Assembly (NCBI RefSeq): GCF_901542415.1
Contig: NZ_CABEHV010000004.1
Location: forward strand, 1,719,501 to 1,783,500
Direction of reading: 5' to 3'
From: Streptococcus mitis
GTDB taxonomy: Bacteria > Bacillota > Bacilli > Lactobacillales > Streptococcaceae
Length of the DNA: 64,000 nucleotides
In this document: piece after piece, positions 1-8,171 of the stretch
Position numbering within the stretch: position 1 is the stretch's first letter
How the letters are laid out: every line of letters starts with the position of its first letter
Notes under the pieces: model-generated
Seen by the model: only the letters and a program-made list of their open reading frames with translations
Told to the model about the DNA's origin: nothing
Databases searched by the model: none
Made by a program: the position numbers and the translations under genes

Positions 1-66
1 TGATGGGGGAGACAACCTTTTCTTCCTTATCGGCGCTAGCATTTTACAAAAGAGGAGAAAATATAA

Positions 67-507
67 ATGAAACTTCATGAATTGAAACCTGCAGAAGGTT
101 CTCGTAAAGTACGTAACCGCGTTGGTCGTGGTACTTCATCAGGTAACGGTAAAACATCTGGTCGTGGCCAAAAAGGTCAAAAAGCACGTAGCGGTGGCGG
201 TGTACGTCTTGGTTTTGAAGGTGGACAAACTCCATTGTTCCGTCGTCTTCCAAAACGTGGATTCACTAACATCAACGCTAAAGAATACGCAATTGTGAAC
301 CTTGACCAATTGAACGTCTTTGAAGATGGTGCTGAAGTAACTCCAGTTGTTCTTATCGAAGCAGGAATTGTTAAAGCTGAGAAATCAGGTGTTAAAATTC
401 TTGGTAACGGTGAGTTGACTAAGAAATTGACTGTGAAAGCAGCTAAATTCTCTAAATCAGCTGAAGGAGCTATCACTGCTAAAGGTGGTTCAGTAGAAGT
501 CATCTAA
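67..507 (+). CDS. rplO: 50S ribosomal protein L15
   Basis: L15 of the large ribosomal subunit, a late-assembly protein near the central protuberance. The 146-residue length and the N-terminal start [14 protein letters not shown] followed by a Gly/Arg/Lys-rich stretch (residues about 15-50) are typical of bacterial L15. A strong ribosome binding site (GAGGAG) sits nine bases before the ATG. The gene is followed 12 bases later by secY, the usual end of the spc operon. The 66 bases upstream appear to be spacer after rpmD, which lies outside the window. Identification is certain by sequence and context. Confidence 0.98.
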   Translation: MKLHELKPAEGSRKVRNRVGRGTSSGNGKTSGRGQKGQKARSGGGVRLGFEGGQTPLFRRLPKRGFTNINAKEYAIVNLDQLNVFEDGAEVTPVVLIEAGIVKAEKSGVKILGNGELTKKLTVKAAKFSKSAEGAITAKGGSVEVI

Positions 508-519
508 GAGAGGTGACCT

Positions 520-1830
520 ATGTTTTTTAAATTATTAAGAGAAGCTCTTAAGGTCAAGCAAGTTCGATCAAAAATCTTTTTTACGATTTTTATCGTTTTG
601 GTTTTTCGTATCGGAACTAGTATCACAGTTCCATTTGTCAATGCCAATAGCTTGAACGCCTTAAGTGGCCTATCATTCTTAAACATGTTGAGTTTAGTGT
701 CAGGTAACGCCTTAAAAAACTTTTCGGTTTTTGCACTTGGTGTGAGTCCCTACATTACTGCCTCTATCGTTGTTCAACTCTTGCAAATGGATATTTTACC
801 CAAATTTGTAGAGTGGGGTAAACAAGGGGAAGTAGGTCGAAGAAAATTAAACCAAGCCACACGATATATTGCTCTTGTTCTTGCTTTTGTACAATCTATC
901 GGGATTACAGCTGGTTTTAATACCTTGGCTGGAGCTCAATTGTTAACAACTGCTCTTACTCCACAAGTCTTTATCATGATTGGCATCATTCTAACAGCTG
1001 GTAGCATGATTGTGACTTGGTTGGGTGAGCAAATTACAGATAAGGGATACGGTAACGGTGTTTCTATGATTATCTTTGCAGGGATTGTTGCTTCAATCCC
1101 AGAGATGATTCAGGGAATCTATGTTGACTATTTTGTCAACGTACCAAGTAGTCGTATCAATTCATCTATTATTTTTGTAATCATATTGATTATCACAGTT
1201 TTGTTGATCATTTACTTTACAACCTATGTCCAACAAGCTGAATATAAAATTCCAATCCAATATACAAAGGTTGCGCAAGGAGCACCCTCTAGTTCATACC
1301 TTCCTTTGAAGGTCAATCCAGCAGGTGTTATCCCGGTTATCTTTGCAAGTTCCATTACTGCAGCTCCTGCAGCTATCTTGCAGTTTTTAAGTGCTACAGG
1401 TAATGATTGGACTTGGGTGCGTACAGCACAAGAAATGCTTGCAACTACATCACCTACTGGTATTGCCATGTATGCTTTATTGATTATTCTCTTTACATTC
1501 TTCTATACATTTGTACAGATTAATCCTGAAAAAGCTGCAGAAAACCTACAAAAAAGTGGGGCCTACATCCATGGTGTTCGTCCTGGTAAAGGAACAGAAG
1601 AATATATGTCTAAACTTCTTCGTCGTCTCGCAACTGTAGGATCGCTCTTCCTAGGTGTGATTTCAATCTTACCGATTGTAGCAAAAGATATTTTTGGACT
1701 TTCAGAAGCAGTTGCTTTTGGAGGAACCAGTCTTTTGATCATTATTTCAACTGGTATTGAAGGAATTAAGCAATTAGAAGGTTACTTATTGAAACGCAAG
1801 TATGTTGGTTTCATGGATAGAACAGAATAA
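520..1830 (+). CDS. secY: preprotein translocase subunit SecY
   Basis: Channel-forming subunit of the Sec translocon in the cytoplasmic membrane. The 436-residue protein has about ten hydrophobic segments. It begins with the SecY-typical basic stretch followed by the first membrane helix (residues about 18-38), contains the plug region around SGLSFLNMLSLVSGNALKNFS, and carries cytosolic loops with GYGNGVSMIIF and QYTKVAQGA. It sits between rplO and adk as in other Firmicutes spc operons. The start is fixed by an AGAGGTG ribosome binding site. Confidence 0.98.
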   Translation: MFFKLLREALKVKQVRSKIFFTIFIVLVFRIGTSITVPFVNANSLNALSGLSFLNMLSLVSGNALKNFSVFALGVSPYITASIVVQLLQMDILPKFVEWGKQGEVGRRKLNQATRYIALVLAFVQSIGITAGFNTLAGAQLLTTALTPQVFIMIGIILTAGSMIVTWLGEQITDKGYGNGVSMIIFAGIVASIPEMIQGIYVDYFVNVPSSRINSSIIFVIILIITVLLIIYFTTYVQQAEYKIPIQYTKVAQGAPSSSYLPLKVNPAGVIPVIFASSITAAPAAILQFLSATGNDWTWVRTAQEMLATTSPTGIAMYALLIILFTFFYTFVQINPEKAAENLQKSGAYIHGVRPGKGTEEYMSKLLRRLATVGSLFLGVISILPIVAKDIFGLSEAVAFGGTSLLIIISTGIEGIKQLEGYLLKRKYVGFMDRTE

Positions 1831-1832
1831 AA

Positions 1833-1923
1833 GTATTTACATTAGTAGTAAATGCTGAGAGAGTGGAGACATAAACTTTAACATATGTGAGGGTTTAGTC
1901 TCCCCTCTTCTATTTTGTTTTTA
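1833..1923 (+). promoter_or_regulatory. two tandem hairpins between secY and adk, the second terminator-like
   Basis: The 150-base secY-adk spacer holds a short hairpin (GTATTTAC paired with GTAAATGC, about 1833-1855). After it comes a longer stem, AGAGTGGAGAC (1860-1870) pairing with GTCTCCCCTCT (1898-1908) with one mismatch, extended by TAAAC/GTTTA. The second stem is followed by a T-rich run, so it could act as a partial terminator or attenuator inside the operon. The pairing is read directly; the function is inference. Confidence 0.5.
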
Positions 1924-1980
1924 AACAGGGGTGAAAAGACTTTTTACTTCTATTTAAAAATAAAATAAGGAGATCAAATC

Positions 1981-2619
1981 ATGAATCTTTTGATTATGGG
2001 CTTACCTGGTGCAGGTAAGGGAACTCAAGCAGCAAAAATCGTAGAACAATTCCATGTTGCACATATTTCAACAGGTGATATGTTCCGCGCTGCAATGGCA
2101 AATCAAACTGAAATGGGTGTTCTTGCTAAGTCATATATTGACAAGGGTGAATTAGTTCCTGATGAAGTTACAAATGGAATCGTAAAAGAACGTCTTTCAC
2201 AAGATGATATTAAAGAAACAGGATTCTTGTTGGATGGTTACCCACGTACAATTGAACAAGCTCATGCTTTGGATAAAACTTTGGCTGAACTTGGCATTGA
2301 ACTAGAAGGTGTTATCAACATTGAAGTAAATCCAGATAGCCTCTTGGAACGTTTGAGTGGCCGTATCATCCACCGCGTAACTGGAGAAACTTTCCACAAG
2401 GTCTTTAACCCACCAGTTGAATATAAAGAGGAAGATTACTACCAACGTGAAGATGATAAACCTGAGACAGTAAAACGTCGTTTGGATGTTAATATTGCTC
2501 AAGGGGAACCAATCATTGCTCACTACCGTGCCAAAGATTTGGTTCATGACATCGAAGGTAATCAAGATATCAATGATGTCTTCTCAGATATCGAAAAAGT
2601 ATTGACAAATTTGAAATAA
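1981..2619 (+). CDS. adk: adenylate kinase
   Basis: Catalyses the reversible phosphotransfer between ATP and AMP in the cytoplasm. The N-terminus shows the P-loop GLPGAGKGT (residues 7-15), the AMP-binding STGDMFR, and the LDGYPRT motif. The LID segment around residues 127-160 ([13 protein letters not shown]) lacks the four zinc-binding cysteines found in many Bacillus enzymes. Length of 212 residues is normal. Ribosome binding site AAGGAG precedes the ATG. It follows secY as in other streptococci. Confidence 0.98.
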   Translation: MNLLIMGLPGAGKGTQAAKIVEQFHVAHISTGDMFRAAMANQTEMGVLAKSYIDKGELVPDEVTNGIVKERLSQDDIKETGFLLDGYPRTIEQAHALDKTLAELGIELEGVINIEVNPDSLLERLSGRIIHRVTGETFHKVFNPPVEYKEEDYYQREDDKPETVKRRLDVNIAQGEPIIAHYRAKDLVHDIEGNQDINDVFSDIEKVLTNLK

Positions 2620-2633
2620 AGCGTTTTTCACAC

Positions 2634-2662
2634 TTGCAATAATCCGCTACAAATGTTATACT
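2634..2662 (+). promoter_or_regulatory. promoter upstream of infA
   Basis: TTGCAA (2634-2639), 17 bases, TATACT (2657-2662), with a TG one base before the -10. It lies between adk and infA and would give a second transcription start for infA-rpmJ-rpsM-rpsK-rpoA-rplQ. Confidence 0.7.
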
Positions 2663-2735
2663 GAGATAGTCTGACTTATAATTGTTGTCTCTGTGTCTAG
2701 AGGCATCGAATCGAAATTTATGGAGGTGCTTTTGC

Positions 2736-2954
2736 GTGGCAAAAGACGATGTGATTGAAGTTGAAGGCAAAGTAGTTGATACAATGCCAAATGCAATGTT
2801 TACGGTTGAACTTGAAAATGGACATCAGATTTTAGCAACAGTTTCTGGTAAAATTCGTAAAAACTATATTCGTATTTTAGCGGGAGATCGTGTTACTGTC
2901 GAAATGAGTCCATATGACTTGACACGTGGACGTATCACTTACCGCTTTAAATAA
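2736..2954 (+). CDS. infA: translation initiation factor IF-1
   Basis: IF-1 binds the 30S A site during initiation. The 72-residue OB-fold protein starts [12 protein letters not shown] and contains the family motif [17 protein letters not shown] stretch (here [14 protein letters not shown]) and a C-terminal [10 protein letters not shown]. The real start is GTG at 2736, preceded by TGGAGG. An in-frame ATG 54 bases upstream would add 18 unrelated residues and has no ribosome binding site, so I reject it. Confidence 0.97.
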   Translation: MAKDDVIEVEGKVVDTMPNAMFTVELENGHQILATVSGKIRKNYIRILAGDRVTVEMSPYDLTRGRITYRFK

Positions 2955-2978
2955 TCGAAAAACTTGGAGGGATAAGAA

Positions 2979-3095
2979 ATGAAAGTAAGACCATCGGTCA
3001 AACCAATTTGCGAATACTGTAAAGTTATTCGTCGTAATGGTCGTGTTATGGTAATTTGCCCAGCAAATCCAAAACACAAACAACGTCAAGGATAA
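2979..3095 (+). CDS. rpmJ: 50S ribosomal protein L36
   Basis: The 38-residue zinc-ribbon protein of the large subunit. It starts [15 protein letters not shown] and ends in KHKQRQG. The Cys-X2-Cys, a third Cys and a His (CEYC, CPANPKH) form the C-type zinc site, so this is the zinc-binding version of L36. The gene is too short to stand out in an ORF list but is unambiguous in sequence and lies between infA and rpsM as expected. Ribosome binding site TTGGAGGG. Confidence 0.97.
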
Positions 3096-3112
3096 GATAG
3101 AAAGGAGAAAAC

Positions 3113-3478
3113 ATGGCTCGTATTGCTGGAGTTGACATTCCAAATGACAAACGCGTAGTAATCTCATTGACTTATGTTTATGGTATCGGACTTGCAACAT
3201 CTAAGAAAATTTTGGCTGCTGCTGGAATCTCAGAAGATGTTCGTGTACGTGATCTTACATCAGATCAAGAAGATGCTATCCGTCGCGAAGTGGATGCAAT
3301 CAAAGTTGAAGGTGACCTTCGTCGTGAAGTAAACTTGAACATCAAACGTTTGATGGAAATCGGTTCATACCGTGGTATCCGTCACCGTCGTGGACTTCCT
3401 GTCCGTGGACAAAACACTAAAAACAACGCTCGCACTCGTAAAGGTAAAGCTGTTGCGATTGCAGGTAAGAAAAAATAA
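3113..3478 (+). CDS. rpsM: 30S ribosomal protein S13
   Basis: S13 of the small-subunit head, contacting tRNA and forming an intersubunit bridge. The 121-residue protein starts [15 protein letters not shown], contains the helix-two-turn-helix segment, and has the conserved [19 protein letters not shown] tail motif. AAGGAG ribosome binding site eight bases upstream. Confidence 0.98.
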
Positions 3479-3495
3479 TATAGGAGGTAAAAGTC

Positions 3496-3879
3496 TTGGC
3501 TAAACCAACACGTAAACGTCGTGTGAAAAAGAATATCGAATCTGGTATTGCTCATATTCACGCTACATTTAATAACACTATTGTTATGATTACTGATGTG
3601 CATGGTAATGCAATTTCTTGGTCATCTGCTGGTGCTCTTGGTTTTAAAGGTTCTCGTAAATCTACACCATTCGCTGCTCAAATGGCTTCTGAAGCTGCTG
3701 CTAAATCTGCACAAGAACACGGTCTTAAATCAGTTGAAGTTACTGTAAAAGGTCCAGGTTCTGGTCGTGAGTCAGCTATTCGTGCGCTTGCTGCCGCTGG
3801 TCTTGAAGTAACAGCAATTCGTGATGTGACTCCAGTGCCACACAATGGTGCTCGTCCTCCAAAACGTCGCCGTGTATAA
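3496..3879 (+). CDS. rpsK: 30S ribosomal protein S11
   Basis: S11 of the small-subunit platform. The 127-residue protein starts [12 protein letters not shown] and has the conserved [10 protein letters not shown] and [17 protein letters not shown] motifs. Translation must start at TTG (3496), eight bases after AGGAGG, because no in-frame ATG precedes the conserved N-terminus. The rare start codon is balanced by a near-perfect Shine-Dalgarno sequence. Confidence 0.98.
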   Translation: MAKPTRKRRVKKNIESGIAHIHATFNNTIVMITDVHGNAISWSSAGALGFKGSRKSTPFAAQMASEAAAKSAQEHGLKSVEVTVKGPGSGRESAIRALAAAGLEVTAIRDVTPVPHNGARPPKRRRV

Positions 3880-3921
3880 TCATCGCATTACACTGCTTTT
3901 CGTTTAAGAGGGAGTAACTAA

Positions 3922-4857
3922 ATGATCGAGTTTGAAAAACCAAATATAACAAAAATTGATGAAAATAAAGATTATGGCAAGTTTGTAATCGAACCACTTG
4001 AACGTGGCTACGGTACAACTCTTGGTAACTCTCTTCGTCGTGTACTTCTAGCTTCTCTACCAGGAGCAGCTGTGACATCTATCAACATTGATGGTGTGTT
4101 ACATGAGTTTGACACAGTTCCAGGTGTTCGTGAAGACGTGATGCAAATCATTCTGAACATTAAAGGAATTGCAGTGAAATCGTACGTTGAAGACGAAAAA
4201 ATCATCGAACTGGATGTTGAAGGTCCTGCTGAAGTAACAGCTGGTGACATTTTGACAGATAGCGATATTGAAATTGTAAATCCAGATCATTATCTCTTTA
4301 CAATCGGTGAAGGTTCTTCTCTAAAAGCGACTATGACTGTTAACAGTGGTCGTGGATATGTACCTGCAGATGAAAATAAAAAGGATAATGCACCAGTTGG
4401 GACACTTGCTGTAGATTCTATTTATACACCAGTTACCAAAGTCAACTATCAAGTGGAACCTGCTCGTGTAGGTAGCAATGATGGATTTGACAAACTAACC
4501 CTTGAAATCTTGACAAATGGAACAATTATTCCAGAAGATGCTTTAGGGCTTTCAGCACGTATTTTGACAGAACATCTTGATTTGTTTACAAATCTTACTG
4601 AGATTGCTAAGTCAACTGAAGTGATGAAAGAAGCTGACACTGAATCTGACGACCGTATTTTGGATCGTACGATTGAGGAACTGGACTTGTCTGTGCGTTC
4701 ATACAACTGTTTGAAACGTGCCGGTATCAATACTGTGCATGACTTGACAGAAAAATCTGAAGCAGAGATGATGAAAGTACGAAATCTTGGACGCAAGAGT
4801 TTGGAAGAAGTGAAACTCAAACTCATTGATTTGGGTCTTGGATTAAAAGATAAATAA
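3922..4857 (+). CDS. rpoA: RNA polymerase alpha subunit
   Basis: Alpha subunit, two copies of which nucleate assembly of RNA polymerase. The 311-residue protein has the N-terminal dimerisation and assembly domain (residues 1 to about 230, with [16 protein letters not shown]), a charged linker, and the C-terminal domain (about 245-311) with the helix-hairpin-helix [14 protein letters not shown] that contacts UP elements and activators. Standard position between rpsK and rplQ. Confidence 0.98.
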
Positions 4858-4868
4858 AGGAGGAATAC

Positions 4869-5255
4869 ATGGCTTACCGTAAACTAGGACGCACTAGCTC
4901 ACAACGTAAAGCAATGCTTCGCGATTTGACAACTGACCTTTTGATCAACGAATCAATCGTGACAACTGAAGCTCGTGCTAAAGAAATCCGTAAAACTGTT
5001 GAAAAAATGATTACTCTAGGTAAACGTGGTGATTTGCATGCACGTCGTCAAGCAGCTGCTTTCGTACGTAATGAAATCGCATCTGAAAACTATGATGAAG
5101 CAACTGATAAGTACACTTCTACTACAGCACTTCAAAAATTGTTCTCAGAAATCGCACCTCGTTATGCTGAACGTAACGGTGGATACACTCGTATCCTTAA
5201 AACTGAACCACGTCGTGGTGATGCAGCGCCAATGGCGATCATCGAATTAGTATAA
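4869..5255 (+). CDS. rplQ: 50S ribosomal protein L17
   Basis: L17 of the large subunit near the exit tunnel. The 128-residue protein starts [20 protein letters not shown] and ends [14 protein letters not shown], both family signatures. It is the last gene of the ribosomal operon and is followed by a structured RNA and a terminator. Ribosome binding site AAAGGAGG. Confidence 0.98.
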   Translation: MAYRKLGRTSSQRKAMLRDLTTDLLINESIVTTEARAKEIRKTVEKMITLGKRGDLHARRQAAAFVRNEIASENYDEATDKYTSTTALQKLFSEIAPRYAERNGGYTRILKTEPRRGDAAPMAIIELV

Positions 5256-5261
5256 AATCAT

Positions 5262-5364
5262 CAATTTTGTTGAGTGTTATGATGATGGAGTCTTGTGCTC
5301 TTAGTCTAGCTCTGGTCTACCGCTAGGATTTCGGTCCTAGCGGGAACACTCATCATAAGTTGGG
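5262..5364 (+). ncRNA. L17 downstream element RNA
   Basis: Directly after rplQ lies a structured segment with a closing stem (GAGTGTT near 5272 pairing with AACACTC near 5346) and a strong internal hairpin CCGCTAGGA/TCCTAGCGG around a TTTCGG loop (about 5320-5342). Position and architecture match the L17 downstream element motif known from streptococcal rplQ 3' regions. Its role is unknown; it may be an autoregulatory or mRNA-stability element. Stem pairing is seen directly, the family name is from memory. Confidence 0.75.
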
Positions 5365-5370
5365 ATAGTA

Positions 5371-5427
5371 GACGCTTGTTTACGAAATTGTTTTTTTCTT
5401 AAGAACAACTTCGTAAGCAGGCGTTTT
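5371..5427 (+). terminator. terminator of the ribosomal operon
   Basis: ACGCTTGTTTACGAA pairs with TTCGTAAGCAGGCGT around a T-rich loop and is followed by TTTTT. It closes the rplO-rplQ transcription unit after the structured RNA. Confidence 0.8.
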
Positions 5428-5519
5428 TGAGTATTTTAGTTAGAATTATGCTATACTATTTGAAAAGAATCCTGTTTAATGTTCAGGTTTCCTATTAAAA
5501 GAAGAATTGGAGTTTGCTT

Positions 5520-5786
5520 ATGAAAGCGATTATAACTGTTGTTGGTAAAGATAAATCTGGAATTGTTGCAGGTGTTTCTGCTAAAATTGCAGAATTGGGT
5601 TTGAATATTGACGATATTTCTCAAACTGTCTTGGATGAATATTTTACGATGATGGCTGTCGTCTCTAGTGATGAAAAGCAAGATTTTACCTATCTTCGTA
5701 ATGAATTTGAAGCTTTTGGGCAAACTTTGAATGTAAAAATCAATATTCAGAGTGCAGCGATTTTCGAAGCTATGTATAATATCTAG
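5520..5786 (+). CDS. ACT-domain protein, UPF0237 family
   Basis: An 88-residue single ACT domain protein (MKAIITVVGKDKSGIVAGVSAKIAELGLNID). ACT domains bind small ligands, usually amino acids, and this family resembles the GcvR regulators. The ligand and target are unknown. The start at ATG 5520 fits the GGAG eight bases upstream better than the in-frame TTG at 5514. An extended -10 promoter (TGCTATACT, about 5447-5455) lies upstream. The next gene begins nine bases after its stop, and the two are paired in many Firmicutes, which suggests a regulator-enzyme pair. Confidence 0.9.
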   Translation: MKAIITVVGKDKSGIVAGVSAKIAELGLNIDDISQTVLDEYFTMMAVVSSDEKQDFTYLRNEFEAFGQTLNVKINIQSAAIFEAMYNI

Positions 5787-5795
5787 GAGGTGCAT

Positions 5796-7133
5796 ATGGA
5801 TATTAGACAAGTTACTGAAACTATCGCCATGATTGAGGAGCAAAACTTCGATATCAGAACTATTACCATGGGGATTTCCCTATTAGACTGTATTGATCCA
5901 GATATCAATCGTGCTTCGGAGAAAATTTATCAAAAGATTACGAGCAAGGCAGCTAATTTAGTGGCTGTTGGCGATGAAATTGCAGCTGAGTTGGGAATTC
6001 CTATCGTTAATAAGCGTGTATCGGTGACTCCTATTTCTCTGATTGGGGCAGCGACAGATGCAATAGACTATGTAGTTTTGGCAAAAGCGCTTGATAAGGC
6101 TGCGAAAGAAATCGGTGTGGATTTTATTGGTGGTTTCTCAGCCTTGGTACAAAAAGGTTATCAAAAGGGAGATGAGATTCTCATCAATTCTATTCCTCGT
6201 GCTTTGGCTGAAACGGACAAGGTCTGCTCGTCAGTCAATATCGGCTCAACCAAGTCTGGTATTAATATGACGGCTGTGGCAGATATGGGACGTGTTATCA
6301 AGGAAACGGCTACTCTATCTGATATGGGAGCGGCCAAGTTGGTTGTATTTGCTAATGCTGTTGAGGACAATCCATTTATGGCGGGTGCCTTCCATGGTGT
6401 TGGGGAGGCAGATGTTATCATCAATGTCGGAGTTTCTGGTCCTGGTGTTGTGAAACGTGCCTTGGAAAAAGTTCGTGGACAGAGCTTTGATGTAGTAGCC
6501 GAAACAGTTAAGAAAACTGCCTTTAAAATCACTCGTATTGGTCAATTGGTTGGTCAGATGGCTAGTGAAAGACTGGGTGTGGAGTTTGGTATTGTGGACT
6601 TGAGTTTGGCGCCAACTCCTGCGGTTGGAGATTCTGTTGCACGTGTCCTTGAAGAAATGGGGCTAGAAACAGTTGGTACGCATGGAACGACGGCTGCCTT
6701 GGCTCTCTTGAATGACCAAGTTAAGAAGGGCGGAGTGATGGCCTGCAACCAAGTCGGTGGTTTGTCTGGTGCCTTTATCCCTGTTTCTGAGGATGAGGGG
6801 ATGATTGCTGCAGTGCAAAATGGCTCTCTTAATTTGGAAAAATTAGAAGCCATGACGGCTATCTGTTCCGTTGGTTTAGATATGATTGCTATTCCAGAAG
6901 ATACACCTGCTGAAACCATTGCGGCCATGATTGCAGATGAGGCTGCAATTGGTGTCATTAACATGAAAACAACAGCTGTTCGTATCATTCCAAAAGGAAA
7001 AGAAGGCGATATGATTGAGTTTGGTGGCCTATTAGGAACTGCACCTGTTATGAAGGTCAATGGAGCTTCGTCTGTCGATTTCATCTCTCGCGGAGGACAA
7101 ATCCCAGCACCAATTCATAGCTTTAAAAATTAA
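5796..7133 (+). CDS. PFL-like family protein, UPF0210
   Basis: A 445-residue cytoplasmic protein of the UPF0210/DUF711 family, related in fold to pyruvate formate-lyase but of unproven activity. Recognisable by its start [22 protein letters not shown] and Gly/Ala-rich segments such as [18 protein letters not shown] place the start at ATG 5796 behind AGGAGG rather than the upstream GTG at 5790, which lies inside the spacing needed by that site. Co-transcribed with the ACT protein upstream, which may sense an effector for it. Confidence 0.9.
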   Translation: MDIRQVTETIAMIEEQNFDIRTITMGISLLDCIDPDINRASEKIYQKITSKAANLVAVGDEIAAELGIPIVNKRVSVTPISLIGAATDAIDYVVLAKALDKAAKEIGVDFIGGFSALVQKGYQKGDEILINSIPRALAETDKVCSSVNIGSTKSGINMTAVADMGRVIKETATLSDMGAAKLVVFANAVEDNPFMAGAFHGVGEADVIINVGVSGPGVVKRALEKVRGQSFDVVAETVKKTAFKITRIGQLVGQMASERLGVEFGIVDLSLAPTPAVGDSVARVLEEMGLETVGTHGTTAALALLNDQVKKGGVMACNQVGGLSGAFIPVSEDEGMIAAVQNGSLNLEKLEAMTAICSVGLDMIAIPEDTPAETIAAMIADEAAIGVINMKTTAVRIIPKGKEGDMIEFGGLLGTAPVMKVNGASSVDFISRGGQIPAPIHSFKN

Positions 7134-7148
7134 GAAAATAGGAGAAAT

Positions 7149-7181
7149 TTTAAGCTCTATTTAAGGTTAGCTGTGTATACT
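7149..7181 (+). promoter_or_regulatory. CiaR-type promoter of a small RNA
   Basis: TTTAAG (7149-7154), five bases, TTTAAG (7160-7165), then TATACT (7176-7181) eleven bases on. This is the direct repeat plus -10 layout of promoters activated by the response regulator CiaR. Confidence 0.8.
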
Positions 7182-7186
7182 ATAAT

Positions 7187-7336
7187 CATTAAATAAAGAC
7201 CTCCTAATATTATTTGAAACAGATAACACTGATTTAGTTTGAATTTGATTTTCATCTAATATCTTTATTTAATAGAACTCCTAAACTTTTTCATAATAAT
7301 CTCCTGCAAAAGTCGCCTGTCTGGGTGGCTTTTGTT
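7187..7336 (+). ncRNA. cia-dependent small RNA (csRNA), long form
   Basis: A transcript from the CiaR-type promoter would begin near 7187 with ATTAAATAAAGACCTCCTAA and end at a hairpin (GCCTGTCTGGGTGGC) followed by TTTTGTTTT. The CCTCC and CTCCT segments are anti-Shine-Dalgarno-like, the hallmark of csRNAs that block translation of targets such as comC in pneumococcus. At about 150 bases it is roughly 50 bases longer than the three other copies in this window because of an extra segment (about 7210-7262) between the 5' stem halves. Exact ends are not visible from sequence. Confidence 0.8.
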
Positions 7337-7377
7337 TTATCATCCATGATATAATAGAAGCAAACGGAGGACGGAAA

Positions 7378-8070
7378 ATGGTAAAAGTACGATTGTATTT
7401 GGTACGTCATGGCAAGACTATGTTTAACACGATTGGTCGCGCGCAAGGTTGGAGCGATACTCCCTTAACAGCTGAAGGTGAACGAGGGATTCAAGAATTA
7501 GGAATCGGTTTGCGAGAATCTGGTCTACAGTTTGAGCGTGCTTATTCGAGTGATTCTGGTCGCACTATTCAGACAATGGGAATTATCCTTGATGAACTTG
7601 GTTTGCAGGGGAAAATCCCTTACCGCATGGACAAGCGTATCAGAGAATGGTGTTTTGGTAGCTTTGATGGAGCCTACGATGGCGATCTTTTCATGGGCAT
7701 TATTCCTCGTATCTTTAATGTGGACCATGTTCACCAATTGTCTTATGCTGAACTGGCTGAGGGCTTGGTAGAGGTTGATACAGCTGGTTGGGCTGAAGGC
7801 TGGGAAAAACTCAGTGGCCGAATCAAGGAAGGTTTTGAAGCGATTGCCAAAGAAATGGAAGAACAAGGTGGGGGCAATGCCCTTGTCGTCAGCCACGGAA
7901 TGACCATCGGAACCATTGTTTATCTGATTAATGGCATGCATCCGCATGGTCTCGATAATGGTAGCGTAACGATCCTTGAATATGAGGACGGCCAGTTTAG
8001 CGTTGAGGTTGTCGGTGACCGTAGTTACCGGGAGTTAGGACAGCAGAAGATGGAGGAAGCCTCTATTTAA
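7378..8070 (+). CDS. histidine phosphatase / phosphoglycerate mutase-like protein
   Basis: A 230-residue member of the histidine phosphatase superfamily. The catalytic LVRHGKT motif (residues 8-14) holds the phosphorylated His, YSSDSGRTIQT supplies an arginine, and VVSHGMTIG carries the second His. Which substrate is used is not clear; many GpmB-like streptococcal proteins are general phosphatases rather than glycolytic mutases. A TGATATAAT -10 element lies about 25 bases upstream and GGAGG just before the ATG. It ends before a bidirectional terminator shared with the opposing transporter operon. Confidence 0.88.
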   Translation: MVKVRLYLVRHGKTMFNTIGRAQGWSDTPLTAEGERGIQELGIGLRESGLQFERAYSSDSGRTIQTMGIILDELGLQGKIPYRMDKRIREWCFGSFDGAYDGDLFMGIIPRIFNVDHVHQLSYAELAEGLVEVDTAGWAEGWEKLSGRIKEGFEAIAKEMEEQGGGNALVVSHGMTIGTIVYLINGMHPHGLDNGSVTILEYEDGQFSVEVVGDRSYRELGQQKMEEASI

Positions 8071-8125
8071 TCAGTCTAGACTTGCTTGCTCTGAACTAGG
8101 GATTTGATAAGAATATCAAGATAAG

Positions 8126-8160
8126 AAAAACAGCCGAGGGTAATCCTTTCGGCTGTTTTT
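8126..8160. terminator. bidirectional terminator
   Basis: GAAAAACAGCCGA, loop, TCGGCTGTTTTT. A-runs and T-runs on both sides allow it to stop both the plus-strand phosphatase gene and the minus-strand transporter operon. Confidence 0.88.
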
Positions 8161-8171
8161 GATGGGGAAAA

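Noticed and set aside
177..503. Long reading frames opposite ribosomal and polymerase genes
   Set aside because: They are shadows of strongly biased coding regions, with no ribosome binding sites or domains.
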